Positions 33,440 to 45,045 of a stretch of 64,000 bases of DNA are shown piece after piece (position 1 is the stretch's first letter; each line of letters begins with the position of its first letter). The DNA is taken from positions 108,430,001 through 108,494,000 of the forward strand of contig NC_091117.1 of assembly GCF_040183065.1 (NCBI RefSeq), read 5' to 3'. The position numbers and the translations under genes are program-made. Below the pieces are notes generated by a model. It was not told the origin of the DNA, searched no databases, and was given only the letters and a program-made list of their open reading frames with translations. This DNA comes from Periplaneta americana. Lineage: Eukaryota > Arthropoda > Insecta > Blattodea > Blattidae.

Positions 33440-33600
33440 TTATATCATTATATGGGTACCGGTAATGAAGCTACTGACCGTCTTTCTAAGAAGGGACATA
33501 AAATCTTACAAAATCCTATGTCAACTTTATCATGTTTCAATAAAAAAAAAAAAAAAAAAAACATTAATGCCAAATCGATAGGTGAACTTTATTGGAAAGT
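33440..33600 (+). pseudogene. LINE RNase H tail fragment
   Basis: Short plus-strand piece reading TGNEATDRLSKKGHKIL and, after a poly-A run (33541-33560), NAKSIGELYW. GNE.TD.L.KKG is the end of a LINE RNase H domain, as in the jockey-like LINE at 11717-15365. Heavily truncated. Confidence 0.6.
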
Positions 33601-33719
33601 ACTGTATAGGGTATTTCAAAAGTCAGTTAAATCATTAAACAGCTATAAATATTATATTTGAAATAGGAAAAAAAAAAAAACAAAACAAAACAAAAATATA
33701 AGTGTTGGGCAAACAACCG

Positions 33720-33970
33720 GGTTTACAAAATATTGGGAAGATGTCCGCCGTTCTCTTGATCAACGTACAGCATTCTGTCTGCGACACCATGCACAGCATT
33801 TTGCAGATAATCTTGGAATATTGGCAAGTTCTTGCGAAATGGCATATTTCAGTTGCAGTAGGGTTGTTGGATGTGTCAGGAAAACTCGTTCTTTAAGGTA
33901 ACCCCACAACCAAAAGTCGGCCGGATTGAAATCTGGAGATCGCAGAGTCCACATTGTTTGTGTGACCAAA
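33720..33970 (-). pseudogene. IS630/mariner-like transposase C-terminal fragment
   Basis: Minus-strand frame (33760-33969) reading LRSPDFNPADFWLWGYLKER, then PTTLLQLKYAISQELANIPR. This is the third catalytic aspartate block and the following helix of a mariner-like transposase. A TAGGGTATTTCAAAAGTCAG sequence at 33607-33626 resembles a mariner-type end. The N-terminal two thirds are missing. Confidence 0.75.
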
Positions 33971-34162
33971 ACTACTTCAGACTTGACAGCTTACGGTGAA
34001 GGAGGAGCAATGTTGTCATGTTGTCAATCTCACGTGTAAGCGAGCGCGCTGCCGATAGAGTGCAGTAACAAACAGCTGACATGAACGTATATATTGCTAA
34101 CCAATTTGTTTAATAGGCCTACTATGCATTAAAATTAATGTATATTATTATTTTTATTAGTA

Positions 34163-34251
<89 letters not shown>
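34163..34251. repeat. Compound (ATT)n-(AGT)n microsatellite
   Basis: A trinucleotide ATT run passes directly into an AGT/GTA run, ending in an imperfect AGCAATAGTAATAGC. Confidence 0.95.
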
Positions 34252-34252
<1 letters not shown>

Positions 34253-34353
34253 CAATAGTAATAGCAGTATCACCGGTATTCTTCAGTGTAATGTAATATT
34301 GCTAGAAAAGTGTTGAAAGAACTGAAAACTGTAAAACAAGTTTAAATTTAATA

Positions 34354-34730
34354 CTATACCTTTACTTTTATGAGTGCCAGTATTCGTCCATGTAATATTG
34401 TTAGAAAAGCATCTTGCTGGAAAGAATTTATGTTAATGTTACACGTTTCTCTTTTTCCCGGAGTTTCAAGTCTTGAGGGCCCTGCGTCATCTTCATCTAC
34501 ACGGCCTTTTTCTTTTCTAATATCGCTAACAGCGCTTTTATTCATTTTAACACAAGCAGCAATTCTCATTACGATTTACGACTTGCGCCAAAGGTAAAAG
34601 AGGCCCACCATTATCTTTTTCTCTCTCAAAATACTCTCTTACGTTACACACCATCAGCTCTTGCGCTTGACTCTTTCATCTTGTACAATATTCTTTGTTC
34701 TCCGCCTGTCTTTCCTTCCTTCCGACATTG
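34354..34730 (-). pseudogene. Transposase N-terminal fragment (insect DDE family)
   Basis: Minus-strand pieces reading SEGRKDRRRTKNIVQDERV (about 34668-34730) and, after frame breaks, RIAACVKMNKSAVSDIRKEK with SRLETPGKRET (34354-34569). A helix-turn-helix ending in V..I.KE followed by a TPGK motif occurs at the start of a large group of insect transposases of the Tc1-like type. The catalytic region is absent. Assignment rests on motif order only. Confidence 0.5.
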
Positions 34731-34849
34731 CACCAGTCACTTGTTTAGAAACTCTTGCAGAAACTAGAAAACACACGCTAGTCACACAATCCACCAATGA
34801 CAACGAAGATAATATGTATAATACAGAATGTAACAACTTTAATGTTTAG

Positions 34850-35580
34850 AATTTCAGGAACATGTTCCCTGACACGTTCTAAGATAATGAAGAAGGAATA
34901 AAATTATGCTCACGGAGACAGCAATTATAACTAGAATAGCAAAATTATTAGGAGTAAGTATTCTTAAGCATACATTTCATGCTTATATTCGGTTTTCGGA
35001 GTTAGTACTAATAATTTCATGCAGTCAAACAAAATGCATTTTTAGGTTAGGTCTCGTGAATCATTTAGTCAAACCAATGAATTTCATATTGCCAGACAAA
35101 ATACATAACATACGGTACTAATCTCTTTCTCGTATAGTTTGCTTACGAAAATATGTTACAGATTATTTAATTAGACTTAGAATATCCTTGCAACATAATG
35201 GTAAAGTACGTGGGATCGTGATTTTACTTCATATGGTGATATCTGGTAACAGATGGCAATATTTGCTGTTTAGGAAGTGTTCTTATGTGACCCTCACTAT
35301 AGTGTTCGCAGTCAGTCGAAACACAACCATAACAATGTAGCCTACTAGTATTTTGAAATAACTAGCCTCCTGTACTTCGAATATACATAGACATGCACAC
35401 AAATATTCACGAAAATTGTAACACATGCACTTAAGTTACTAAAACTGTTTTTCTACTTTACTTTAATAGGCCCTTTTTCGGGAGAACGTTTAATTCGATT
35501 CTCCGTTTTAAAATCTTCTTGCTTAAGTAGTTTCGTTTCAATATCTTGTAAACAGAGAGAAGGTAGCTAATTGAATGAAC
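34850..35580. other. No recognisable gene
   Basis: AT-rich sequence up to Sola-like copy D. Frames present are short and without domain support. Confidence 0.4.
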
Positions 35581-36267
35581 CGATGAGTCATTCCATGTCA
35601 AATCGCACAAAATTATACAAATTTTGACCTTCATATTTCTGATTGCGTTTATATTTTTTTTACCAACTCTATGGGTCTCATAAACCAACAAGTGTATTTT
35701 TATTTCCTCCTAAGTCCACATGTTTTTAAAATATTACATGTTAAAATTCGTTAAAAATGTCGCACAATGCAACATTTAAAGCGTCATATTTCTAACGATA
35801 TTGATGTTAAATTTTTTTGAAAAATGCATTTAAAAGCTTAAAATACTGTCTTTTATTAAATATTTACTAACTAATTTTAATATAATTATTTCAAATATTT
35901 TTTTATAATTCAATTTTTAAAACATATACATCAATGTGAAATAGCCCTATTAAAAATATAAAAAAATGCCTACTATGTGCACTGAAGTATTCTTAATAAT
36001 TCCAGAAAAAATCAGAATGGGATCTCCAATAGTTTAATGGAAATTTAATTACTTATGACAGAATGTGTAGCAGTCGGCGCAGCAGCAGTGGACGGGAAGC
36101 GTTAAAGCGCACTAAGAGGTTTATCGGCGCTGGATAATTGACTGAACGTTGCAACATTACACCCAGTACGGATCAAGTTACTCGAGGAAACACTGCTAAT
36201 TTACTTATTATGATATCTTCAAATAATTGTACATTATGCTTTTCAAATGTTTATTTTCATTCACACT

Positions 36268-37581
36268 TTAAATTTTCATTCGCCTACCTTCTTTCTTGAA
36301 AGAAAATTGTTTTACTAAATCTTCAGTTTTTGACAACGGAATGAAAGAATATAATTTTAATGTACCAGTTCTTGGTTTTAGATTATGGTATCTGGCCTGC
36401 AAATTTTCAGTGTGGTTTTTGTGCTTATTGAATGGACAAAATATAAATGACACGTTAGAAATGTTTTTTGTGACTAATCAAACAGTTTTTTTTTTTTGGT
36501 GTTGTTATAGGATCTTGTATAGGCTAACTCTCGTGGCAAGTCTTTTAACAGTATCTCCAATGCCAACACATGGTCCTTTACCATGCGACATTGCAAAGAA
36601 GTGTCATTCAGCACTAATTCCATAATCGTCTTCATGTAAGCAATTATTTTTAAAATACTTTCTTTTTTTTTTTTTTTGTATTGTGAACTTGATCCATTGG
36701 AAAAGTAGATGGTTTTTTTCATATCGTTGAATTCTTGCTTTAAGAAATTGATTGCTTCGGATTGAAAAAAATGAAAGGAATCGGTGTCATGTTTCATGGT
36801 TTCTGAGATGACATTACTTTTGTAACGAATTTCTGTATCTCCTTTGAAATATACTACGAAAGGATTTATTTATTTATTTAAATATACAGAATAAAAAATA
36901 TATTTACAAACAAGAGAAATAGAAATAAAATAATATAATCAATATAAAAAAGGAGATGCAGTAGTATTAACAAAATTTGAGACCGAATGAGCAGCGCTCG
37001 TGTTCGGTCACAGTTCAGATATAATATTAATAGGCCTATAAGAGAATATAAAATAAAATAAAGTAGGAAGTAAAATTAAAATTGCATTGTATTGTGGCTT
37101 GGCATATGTTCCAATGCACACCTTGTATTGAATCTTGTATTACAAATGAATAATTTTCAGAAAAGTCTGCAATAACTATGTAATTTTCAGGTTGTACCTT
37201 TCTTTGCATTCCGTCAAAAATAAAATATGGCTTGACTTTTGAATGGATGCTGATGCATCTTCTACATGAAAAACTTAACATGCTAGGGAGCCTGTTACTT
37301 TTGAAACTTTTCACGGGGGTATCGTTTTGTTGTATCTTTCTTTTCTTGATAGGGGATTCTATTGACATCAAACTCTTGTTTAATTCCTCAATATTACTGA
37401 TTTCTAGCACTGTAGCCATAGAACTGCTAGAAGAAGTACTGGGATAATCACTTTCTCTACCCGCACTTTCATTTGATTCATGTTTATTAATATCACAAGA
37501 ACTACCGGCCTCACATATAATTTCACCTGACCTATGCGGAAATTGATTGATTTTTACGGAACAAATCACATATTTGCACAC
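36268..37581 (-). pseudogene. Sola-like transposase relic, copy D
   Basis: Minus-strand relic. A 181-codon open frame (37036-37581) starts with a low-complexity serine region (STSSSSSMATVLEISNIEEL), a basic SPIKKRK patch and paired cysteines (SFSCRRC). It ends in VIADFSENYSFVIQDSIQGV with HWN, the first motif. After a 0.2-kb insertion it resumes with PFVVYFKGDTEIRYKSNV, then FNDMKKTIYFSNGSSSQYKK (36474-36797). Here the expected SDG is SNG, a lost candidate catalytic aspartate. Next, in another frame, come FFAMSHGKGPC and TVKRLATRVSL (36540-36600), then QARYHNLKPRTGTLKLYSF (36268-36453). Poly-A slippage tracts coincide with frame breaks. Confidence 0.75.
36867..37078. mobile_element. Unidentified 0.2-kb insertion in Sola copy D
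   Basis: Interrupts the transposase between the ATIQC and HPFVVYF-equivalent positions. The left edge is an ATTT tetranucleotide run (36867-36885), like the tail of a retroposon. No tRNA boxes were seen, and the edges are approximate. Confidence 0.45.
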
Positions 37582-38550
37582 TCAAAGACTCCTTTAAATT
37601 GAGCTTTATCAATAAGTCGCGACTTACGCGTCTTAGTGTACTTTTCTTTTTAAAAGCGTGATTAGGAAGGTAAATGGATTTAAACACTTGTTATATATTA
37701 CGCGATCTTTACCATCACTCATGTTGTATAGAAGTCACGACACTGCGCGAAATTCAAACCCAAACTGATTATTTTTCTCTCCTGCCATCTGTTTACTGTC
37801 ATAAAGTTTACTGCCTTACCCAGCCTTGCTATCATCAAACACTTGGCTATATTACAGTATAAACATATAACACTGTGAAGGGCTTCCCCTCTTAGCTGAT
37901 CTGACAATAATAAAATAATTTTAGATAAGATATTTACTGTTCCTTAAGGTATTAATCATTTGATGATTAGTATGGTGACATCAGATGCAACAGGGAATTT
38001 CCACGGGCAGCCTTCTAGCCTATGGCTGCAAGCAGTTCATTAGCTGGGCATCGCGAGCGCGTGCATGCCTCCGGAAAATAAATTGTTACAAATGTATGGG
38101 TGCCGATCCCCTATTTATAAATGCAGTAGTTTACAGATAATACATCAGCGAACAATTCTATTTTTTTTTTTTTTTTTTCAGATTTTTAACTTGGCTATTT
38201 AATATAGTAATTTTGCTTTGAAAAAGAAACGATTAAAAAAATAGGCCAAATTTTAAATTTATTTGTGATAGGCCTAAAGTAATAAAAATTGTTGTATTTC
38301 GCCTTTCAAATGCGCCAAACCGCAAATCTCAATTATATGTAGACACAGAGTTCCAAGCGAGTTTATGTAACAGTGCGCGCATAATTTGCGTAACTTCAAA
38401 TATTCATAACTACACAAATAATTAATAATTGTGAAAATAAAAAAATACGCGTCTCCTTATTTGATGTCTGGAATTCATGAAAAAAAATTTGACCATTTCC
38501 GAGAAGGTCGTGTTTTATTGCTGTGCGATTTGACGTGGAATGACTCCGAT

Positions 38551-39333
38551 GCACCCTTTCGTAGTTATGGAATTCAGCATACATGAGTGAAGATGATCCT
38601 CAAAGTGAGTGTGAGGCCATCCAGGATGTGCACTAAAGTGTAAACTGCACTCTGAAGATAAACTTTGAAGTGAGTGTGAATCCATTCTAGATTAAGACTA
38701 AATAACCTGTAATTTGTATTCTTACTTAACAGATATTCTTTAATTTCACATATTCAGTACGTTATTTATGACGTAACTACGAGATGTATGTAAGAAATAT
38801 AATTTTGCTAAAATTATTATGAACTTGTAAACCTCTGTAATGTGCGCTGTTCAATGCTAATGTTTAATTTCTGCTAAAATATAACCATATTGAAAGTATT
38901 TTGATAAAATAAACTTGTTCTCTGGAAAAGGGGCTTATAAAATGCTCAAATAAAAAAAATATATATTTATAACACTATTAAAGTCGCAATGCATTATTTA
39001 ATAAATTTGTAGACAAATATTATTGTAACAGTATGCAAATTGTTATTTTGATAAAAGTGCATTCAAATTGAAATTACTTAAAAAAATACTTCATCTTCGT
39101 TTTCTCGAAACGTGCCTTTGGTTATGAGCCCTTTTTCCGGCTACCGTCTCAATTTATAACAACACAGTACACGATTTAGAAAGGAGAGTTGTTTGCAAAA
39201 TAAGACGGCGTCGATGGCGATTCCCTTGTAGCCATGTTTCATTTATTTATGCCGTCATGTAGGCCCAGTGCTGTGTGTGATCTGTGCAGTGGCTGGTTAT
39301 TATAATGTGCTAACGGAGCGCTAGTGGTGTGGC
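38551..39333. other. No recognisable gene
   Basis: AT-rich sequence. An imperfect repeat AAAGTGAGTGTGA occurs at 38598-38610 and near 38669. Confidence 0.4.
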
Positions 39334-39340
39334 GTGCTTC

Positions 39341-40085
39341 CAGCGAATAGGGATTATAAAGAATGGACACTTCGCGTCGGTACCTTTGATGTAGCCGGAC
39401 TGATTTCAATGACCTTCAAGCCAGCTAAAGCGTGAGATTCTGCTTTCTCCCTAGAGTTGGCGCTGACATCACACCAGCTAGCAGTCGACACAGCGGAAGT
39501 ATAATACATATAATTAATACATCTAGGTACATTATGTACTCAAATAAAATAAATTGGATCCATAAAATAATAAATCCGTCATTAACTGTAATGTCTAGAC
39601 TCTAGAGTTCCTTTATAATGAGAGTTGAGACGTTGACCCTAACAACAATTAAAATATGTAATGATTTGATAGCGCTGAAAATGGAAAAACAAAACTCTTA
39701 CGAGAAGTAAAACCATATACCTATATAATATTATATACAAATATTAAACGAATTCGATACTTAATTTTATAATGCATTATATTATTTTATAATATAATTT
39801 ATTATATATGAAATATAAAATATTATTATTACAACTAGTTTGTCACTGAGAAATAAGGAAAAGCTGTTAACTTGAATTTATTTGAAGCAAAGCGTTACTG
39901 GATTATGCAATAAGGTAGGCGATGTTTGGATCCTGTGTCTCAACTCTATTCTCAATTATTATCTTAGCGTATGCTCGATTACACTAACCTCTAGCGCTTG
40001 AAAGTGGAACTAAACGCCGGCGCACAGAGAAACAAAACACAGGAAAATTCGCTCAGTGTCCATTCTTTATAATCCCTATTCGCTG
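39341..40085. mobile_element. MITE with 30-bp perfect inverted ends
   Basis: The ends begin CAGCGAATAGGGATTATAAA and are perfectly inverted over 30 bp (39341-39370 and 40056-40085). A GTGCTTC direct repeat flanks them (39334-39340 and 40086-40092). The interior is non-coding and AT-rich. The 7-bp direct repeat and CAG start would suit a hAT-like MITE with one lost base, but the superfamily is open. Confidence 0.75.
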
Positions 40086-40096
40086 GTGCTTCTGTC

Positions 40097-41575
40097 TAGC
40101 GCTGCGTCGGTCGTCTGTTTGCGACGTCACTTCCGCACAAGCGTTTCCGCGCATGCGTACCAATTCCCCACACTGCCGGCTGCGAAGAAGATGCGACTGG
40201 ACCCGAATTGAAGCGATCGCTCGCCGCCATCTTGGGGCCGTGACGATAGCGGACGGAAAGCAATGCTGATAGAACGCTGCTTTCTTGTGGTATAACATCA
40301 TATAATCAAAGATAGTAATCTTGCAACTGTCAGTCAACAATCTTCGTCGTCTTTATGACTTCGGCGTATTTCTATTTACATAATCCATCATATCCGTAGG
40401 ATGGGCTTCCTGAAATATATTTCAATAACCGAGTGAGAACATTAACTTAATCTTGCACATTGTGTGCATCTTGCGGTCGTGAAAATAGCGGACGAAAAGT
40501 AATGCTGATAGAACGCAACCGCAAAAGACACTAAGATTTATTACTACACTATAAAAAAAACAACCAAATATAAGCTAAAAGAGTAACAAGGATAAAAACA
40601 AATATAAACAGTGAAACGTAATCACCTGCATCCCTGTAGTAGGCTAGTCTACAACAGCAAATAATTGAAGAAACTGGAACTGTCAGTCAGTAATCGTCAT
40701 CTTTGTGAACAACAAATATTAAGCTGTTATGCTAAAACTGTCAATTAAAAATTCCTGTCTTCGTGATTAGGCCTATTCATATTTACACAATTCATCAAAT
40801 CTGTACCGATGGAGTTCCTGAAATATTTCATTAATCGAGTTAGGACATTAACTTAATCTTGCACACTGTGTGCATTTTGCTTAGGCCTAATAATAAATAT
40901 TTCAATAAACAAGTAAATGCATCAACTGTTATTATTAAATCGAATATGTGCAAGAATGTCAAAATATTGTAACTAGGCCATATCTAGATAAGTATGAAAA
41001 TAGCCTACTTAACCAGATTTATTTTGCACTCACCTATTGATTCATAAATAAAATTGATTTAGTATGCAGTTGTATGCAGCACAAGATCACACGATGGTTT
41101 CACTTATAACATGATTAAAATACTATATAAACTCTATATGTATAGGCCTCATATGTAGCACAATAGTAGTCCTACACTGTGATTTCACGTATATCACAGG
41201 AGGACGATTCATTTAAACTATATAAACACTATATACACACACACTATTGATTAAATTAATACGCACTTACTCCTAACACATTCAATAATACTGAATAACC
41301 TTCTATGTTATTTCAAATTAAGCGGAATTGTGATGTAAACATATTGTAATCACATGTCTCTCTGCCCCAAGATGGAGATGCCCGAAAGGCCCGAAAGTGT
41401 TCAATTTTTGGTCGAGAAACAGCGCTCGTAGTGAGTCTAGGTTAAACTATAAAACGTCTTTGATGCGTACTTTGTGGAACACGTTCCTATCGTTAGTCGC
41501 TGCTTTCTGCGTCGGTCGTCTGCTTGCGACGTCACTTCCACACAAGCGTTTCCGCGCATGCGTACTTTGTGGAAC
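40097..41575. repeat. Diverged direct repeats (internally duplicated region)
   Basis: About 60 bp at 40105-40160 recur at 41507-41570 (shared: GCGTCGGTCGTCTG, TTGCGACGTCACTTCC, CACAAGCGTTTCCGCGCATG). A further unit recurs at 40245-40290 and 40478-40518 (GCGGACG.AAAG.AATGCTGA). A longer unit recurs at 40325-40480 and 40680-40880 (AACTGTCAGTCA; TTCCTGAAATAT; CATTAACTTAATCTTGCACA). No gene was recognised, although the region is more CpG-rich than its surroundings. Confidence 0.7.
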
Positions 41576-41948
41576 GCGTTCCTGTCGTTAGTTGCTGCTA
41601 TTTTAACGGACTCCCGCGAAAAGATATGCCAACTTAGACCCCGTAACACGTAGATAATAAACTCAAAAACTATCTGCTGAGATTATATAAAAGTAAATAA
41701 AACGTATTTTCTTTATTTCAAAGTTATATCTTTAGCGGTGTCTAGGCAGCATTGTTCCGTCGAATGCTACGAACCAAAGAATATAGAAGGGAAGAGAGAA
41801 AGTTTCACCAAAACAAGGTAAAGAATAGCGTACCGCGCTGCACAATAGTGAGCACGGAGTTGTGTGATAAAGCAGGACAAAATATCAAGGAGGGGGGAGG
41901 TGAAGTGTTGTTCTGCGCATGAGCAGACACTGCTAGCCGGGCATTGGG

Positions 41949-41980
41949 AACAAGAGGAGTAGAATTCTACTCCTCTTGTT
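41949..41980. repeat. Perfect 32-bp palindrome
   Basis: Each half is 16 bases (AACAAGAGGAGTAGAA then its exact complement), centred on GAATTC with no spacer. Confidence 0.95.
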
Positions 41981-42971
41981 TGGGAATTAGCACGTAGAGT
42001 AAGGATGGATTCCATTGAGTCTATAGCACCGAATTATCGAAAATAGTAAACTATTACTTACTTACTTACTTACTGGCTTTTAAGGAACCCGGAGGTTCAT
42101 TGCCGCCCTCACATAAGCCCGCCATTGGTCCCTATCCTGAGCAAGATTAATCCAGTCTCTACCATCATATCCCACCTCCCTCAAATCCATTTTAATATCT
42201 TCCCATCTACGTCTCGGCCTCCTCAAAGGTCTTTTCCCCTCTGGCCTCCCAACTAACACTCTATATGCAGTTCTGGATTCGCCCATACGTGCTACATGCC
42301 CTGCCCATCTCAAACGTCTGGATTTAATGCTACTAATTATGTCAGGTGAAGGATACAATGCGTGCAGCTCTGCGTTGTGTAACTTTCTCCATTCTCCTGT
42401 AACTTCATCCCTCTTAGCTCCAAATATTTTCCTAAGAACCTTATTCTCAAAAACCCTCAATCTCTATTCCTCTCTCAAAGTGAGAGTCCAAGTTTCACAC
42501 CCATACAGAACAAGCCGTAATATGTTTTATAAATTCTACGTTCAAATTTTTTGACAGCAAACTAGATGACAAAAGCTTCTCAACCGAATAATAACAGGTA
42601 TTTCCCATATTAACCCTTGAGAGCTCGCGCACGGTCTTTTCGACCGGGTGTGATAAACGTTTAGCTTCTGCTTCAAGGTCACTTGAGTTCTGCCGCTCAC
42701 CCCTTCAGTACCTTTCATTCGACTCTTCCAGAATAAGATGTGATTGTTGTCATGCACTTTGCTATTGGTCAATTTGACTTGAAACTGTTGTTGTACAGAC
42801 CTGGTCGTTTCAACCGTGTGCGAGTCATTACGCAACTTCGTATTGTTTCACTTGGTGTATAAGTATAATGTAGTTTTTTCTTGTATTTATAACTTTTCAC
42901 ATATACGTACGTTTTTGTCAGTATAATACTTTATTTTCACTACTGATCCCTGTACATTGCTGTGTAGAAAT

Positions 42972-45045
42972 ATGGATGAAGAGGGAGAAAGGATAAGGAA
43001 CCTTATTGATAGTTTAGAAAAGGAAATGGCCCGGGAAGAAGAAACAAGAAGGGAAGCTGGTGCAGTCAGAAGACAATTGTTCCGTGAAGAAGAAATTATC
43101 AGACCAATTGATAGCATTGAATCGGACGTTGAAGAAGAAGATATGGTTGAAGAAATCGATCATAACACAGACTGCTCAATCAGCAGATGAGGAAGTAGAC
43201 CTTGTTCCAGGTCCAATTTATACAGGGAAAGATGGAGTAACAACATGGGAAATGCACTGTCCACCACGTAACAGACGTATTGGCGAACGTAATATAGTAA
43301 GGTTTATACCTGGTGTAAAACAGGTAGCAAGGAGAGCATCGACTCCATTCCAGTGTTGGAAGTTATTTTTACTGACACTATCATTGATGAAATTGTTAGA
43401 CATACAAATGAAAAAAATTGATAAAGTGCGTCCAAATTACAGCCACCCAAGAGATGCACTCAATACAACGAGAACTGAAATGGAAGCTTTTATAGGACTT
43501 CTTTATATGGCTGGAGTTTTGAGAGCATCTCATCTGAACCTGTTCGACCTTTGGTCTGCTGATGGGACAGGTGTTCCTTATTTCAGAACTTGTATGAACC
43601 GGATACGATTCAAGTTCCTGGTGACAGTTTTAAGATTTGATGATTCAAATACTCGACAAGAGCGCAGAAGTGTTGATAAGCTTGCTCCTATTCGATCTCT
43701 TTTTGAGCAAATTGTTCAAAAATGCTCCGAGAATTTTACTGTTAGCGAATACGTCACTATCGACGAGATGTTGGAATCTTTTAGGGGAAGGTGCAGTTTC
43801 AAACAATTCATAAAAACAAAACCGGCAAGATATGGAATAAAGGTATTCTCTCTGGCATGTGCAAAAACCTTTTATACACTGAATATAGAAGTTTAAGCTG
43901 GTAAGGAGCCTGAAGGGCGCTACCAAGTTGATAACTCTGCTAAATGTGTTGTGAACAGGATGGTGCAGCCAATCAGTGGATCCAGGAGAAACGTCACCAC
44001 TGACAACTGGTTCACTTCAGTGCCGCTTGCTGATGAACTTCTAACAACTCATAAGTTAACATTAGTAGAACGCTGAGTAAAACTAAGAGGGAGGTGCCCC
44101 CTTTATTTTTGCAAAGTCATTCAATGGAAAATAGCAGTGTTTTCGGGTTCACCAAGGACAAGACCCTTCTGTCCTACTGTCCGAAAAAGAAGAAGGTGGT
44201 GTTGCTGTTATCCACCATGCATCATACCGATGAAATTGATCCAGACTCTGAAGAATCTAGAAAACCTTACATGTTGACGTTTTATAATTCAACGAAAGGA
44301 GGGGTGGACATGGTGGACGAGTACAAGGCTAGATATTCAGTTGCAAGAACCAGTAACCACTGGCCTCTAACTCTGTTCTTTACACTACTGAACACAGCAG
44401 GCATCAATAGTGGCATTATACTGAAACACAATATTCGCCAATTTGACATGTTTCGAAGAAAATTCCTACAAACACTCAGCAAGGAGTTGTCTAGAAATTA
44501 TCTACTTGAAAGACTGCAACTAGAAAATCTGCCGTGTCAACTGAAGAGAAACATCAGAGAAATTACTGTAACTGCCGAAGAAAGAAATCCACCTCCATCT
44601 GGAGAATTTTTTTTTCAGTAGGTTATTTTACGATGCTTTATCAACATCTCTGGTTATTTAGCGTCTGAATGAGATGAAGGTGATAATGCCGGTGAAATGA
44701 ATCCGGGGTCCAACACCGAAAGTTACCTAGCATTTGCTCATATTGGGTTGAGGGAAAACCCCGGAAAAAACCTCAACCAGGTAACTTGCCCCGACCGGGA
44801 ATCGAACCCGGGCCACCTGGTTTCGCAGCCAGACGCGCTGACCGTTACTCCACAGGTGTGGACCATCTGGAGAAGATGAGGGTCCAGGAAAGTGCCATCT
44901 CTGCGATTGGAAGAAAAATCGTAAGTCTAAGACGAGGTGTAATGTATGCCGCCACTTCATCTGCAAAGAGCATACACAGTCAACTTGCACTTTTTGTGCT
45001 AATCCTGAAGAAAGTGCCGATGGTGATAATGATGACGATATGTAA
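42972..45045 (+). pseudogene. piggyBac transposase (PGBD4-like), broken
   Basis: DDD transposase reading from ATG 42972 (MDEEGERIRN, an acidic N-terminus) to TAA 45043. A frameshift near 43180 leads into the long open frame 43060-43896: PFQCWKLFLLTL, a DDE core with first catalytic D in VTIDEMLESFRGR and GIKVFSLACAK. A TAA at 43894 follows NIEV. The second catalytic D is in NVTTDNWFTSVPLA (about 43994-44035). A frameshift region near 44070-44100 leads to GGVDMVDEYKARY (third D, 44300-44340) and a basic helical region. The C-terminal cysteine-rich zinc finger (KCHLCDWKKN, CNVCRHFICKEH, CTFC, 44896-45000) is separated from the core by the SINE. All three catalytic acids are kept; four breaks make it inactive. 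Confidence 0.93.
44607..44862 (-). mobile_element. tRNA-derived SINE inside piggyBac
   Basis: Minus-strand SINE: tRNA-like head at the right with A-box-like TGGAGTAACGGTCAGCG and B-box GGGTTCGATTCCC; the body includes TTTTTTCCGGGGTTTTCCCT; a poly-T (poly-A on its own strand) at 44607-44615. The 12-bp duplication CCATCTGGAGAA (44595-44606 and 44863-44874) is perfect. It is the youngest layer of a three-deep nest (SINE in piggyBac in RTE). Confidence 0.95.

Larger units (their letters stand above)
35585..38546 (-). mobile_element. Sola-like DNA transposon, copy D (4-bp duplication CGAT)
   Basis: About 3.0 kb. The ends are 25-bp inverted repeats with one mismatch: GAGTCATTCCATGTCAAATC at the left and GAGTCATTCCACGTCAAATC at the right (reverse-complemented), both continuing GCACA. 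It is flanked by CGAT (35581-35584 and 38547-38550). The ends are related to those of copy B (GGGTCATTCCATATCAAATC). It contains a decayed minus-strand transposase and a secondary insertion at about 36867-37078. Confidence 0.9.

Noticed and set aside
34163-34251. CRISPR-like array
   Set aside because: It is an uninterrupted trinucleotide microsatellite with no spacers; no array of that kind is present anywhere in the window.
44697-44990. Frames across the SINE in piggyBac
   Set aside because: PGIEPGPPG-type peptides are translations of the tRNA-like SINE head.
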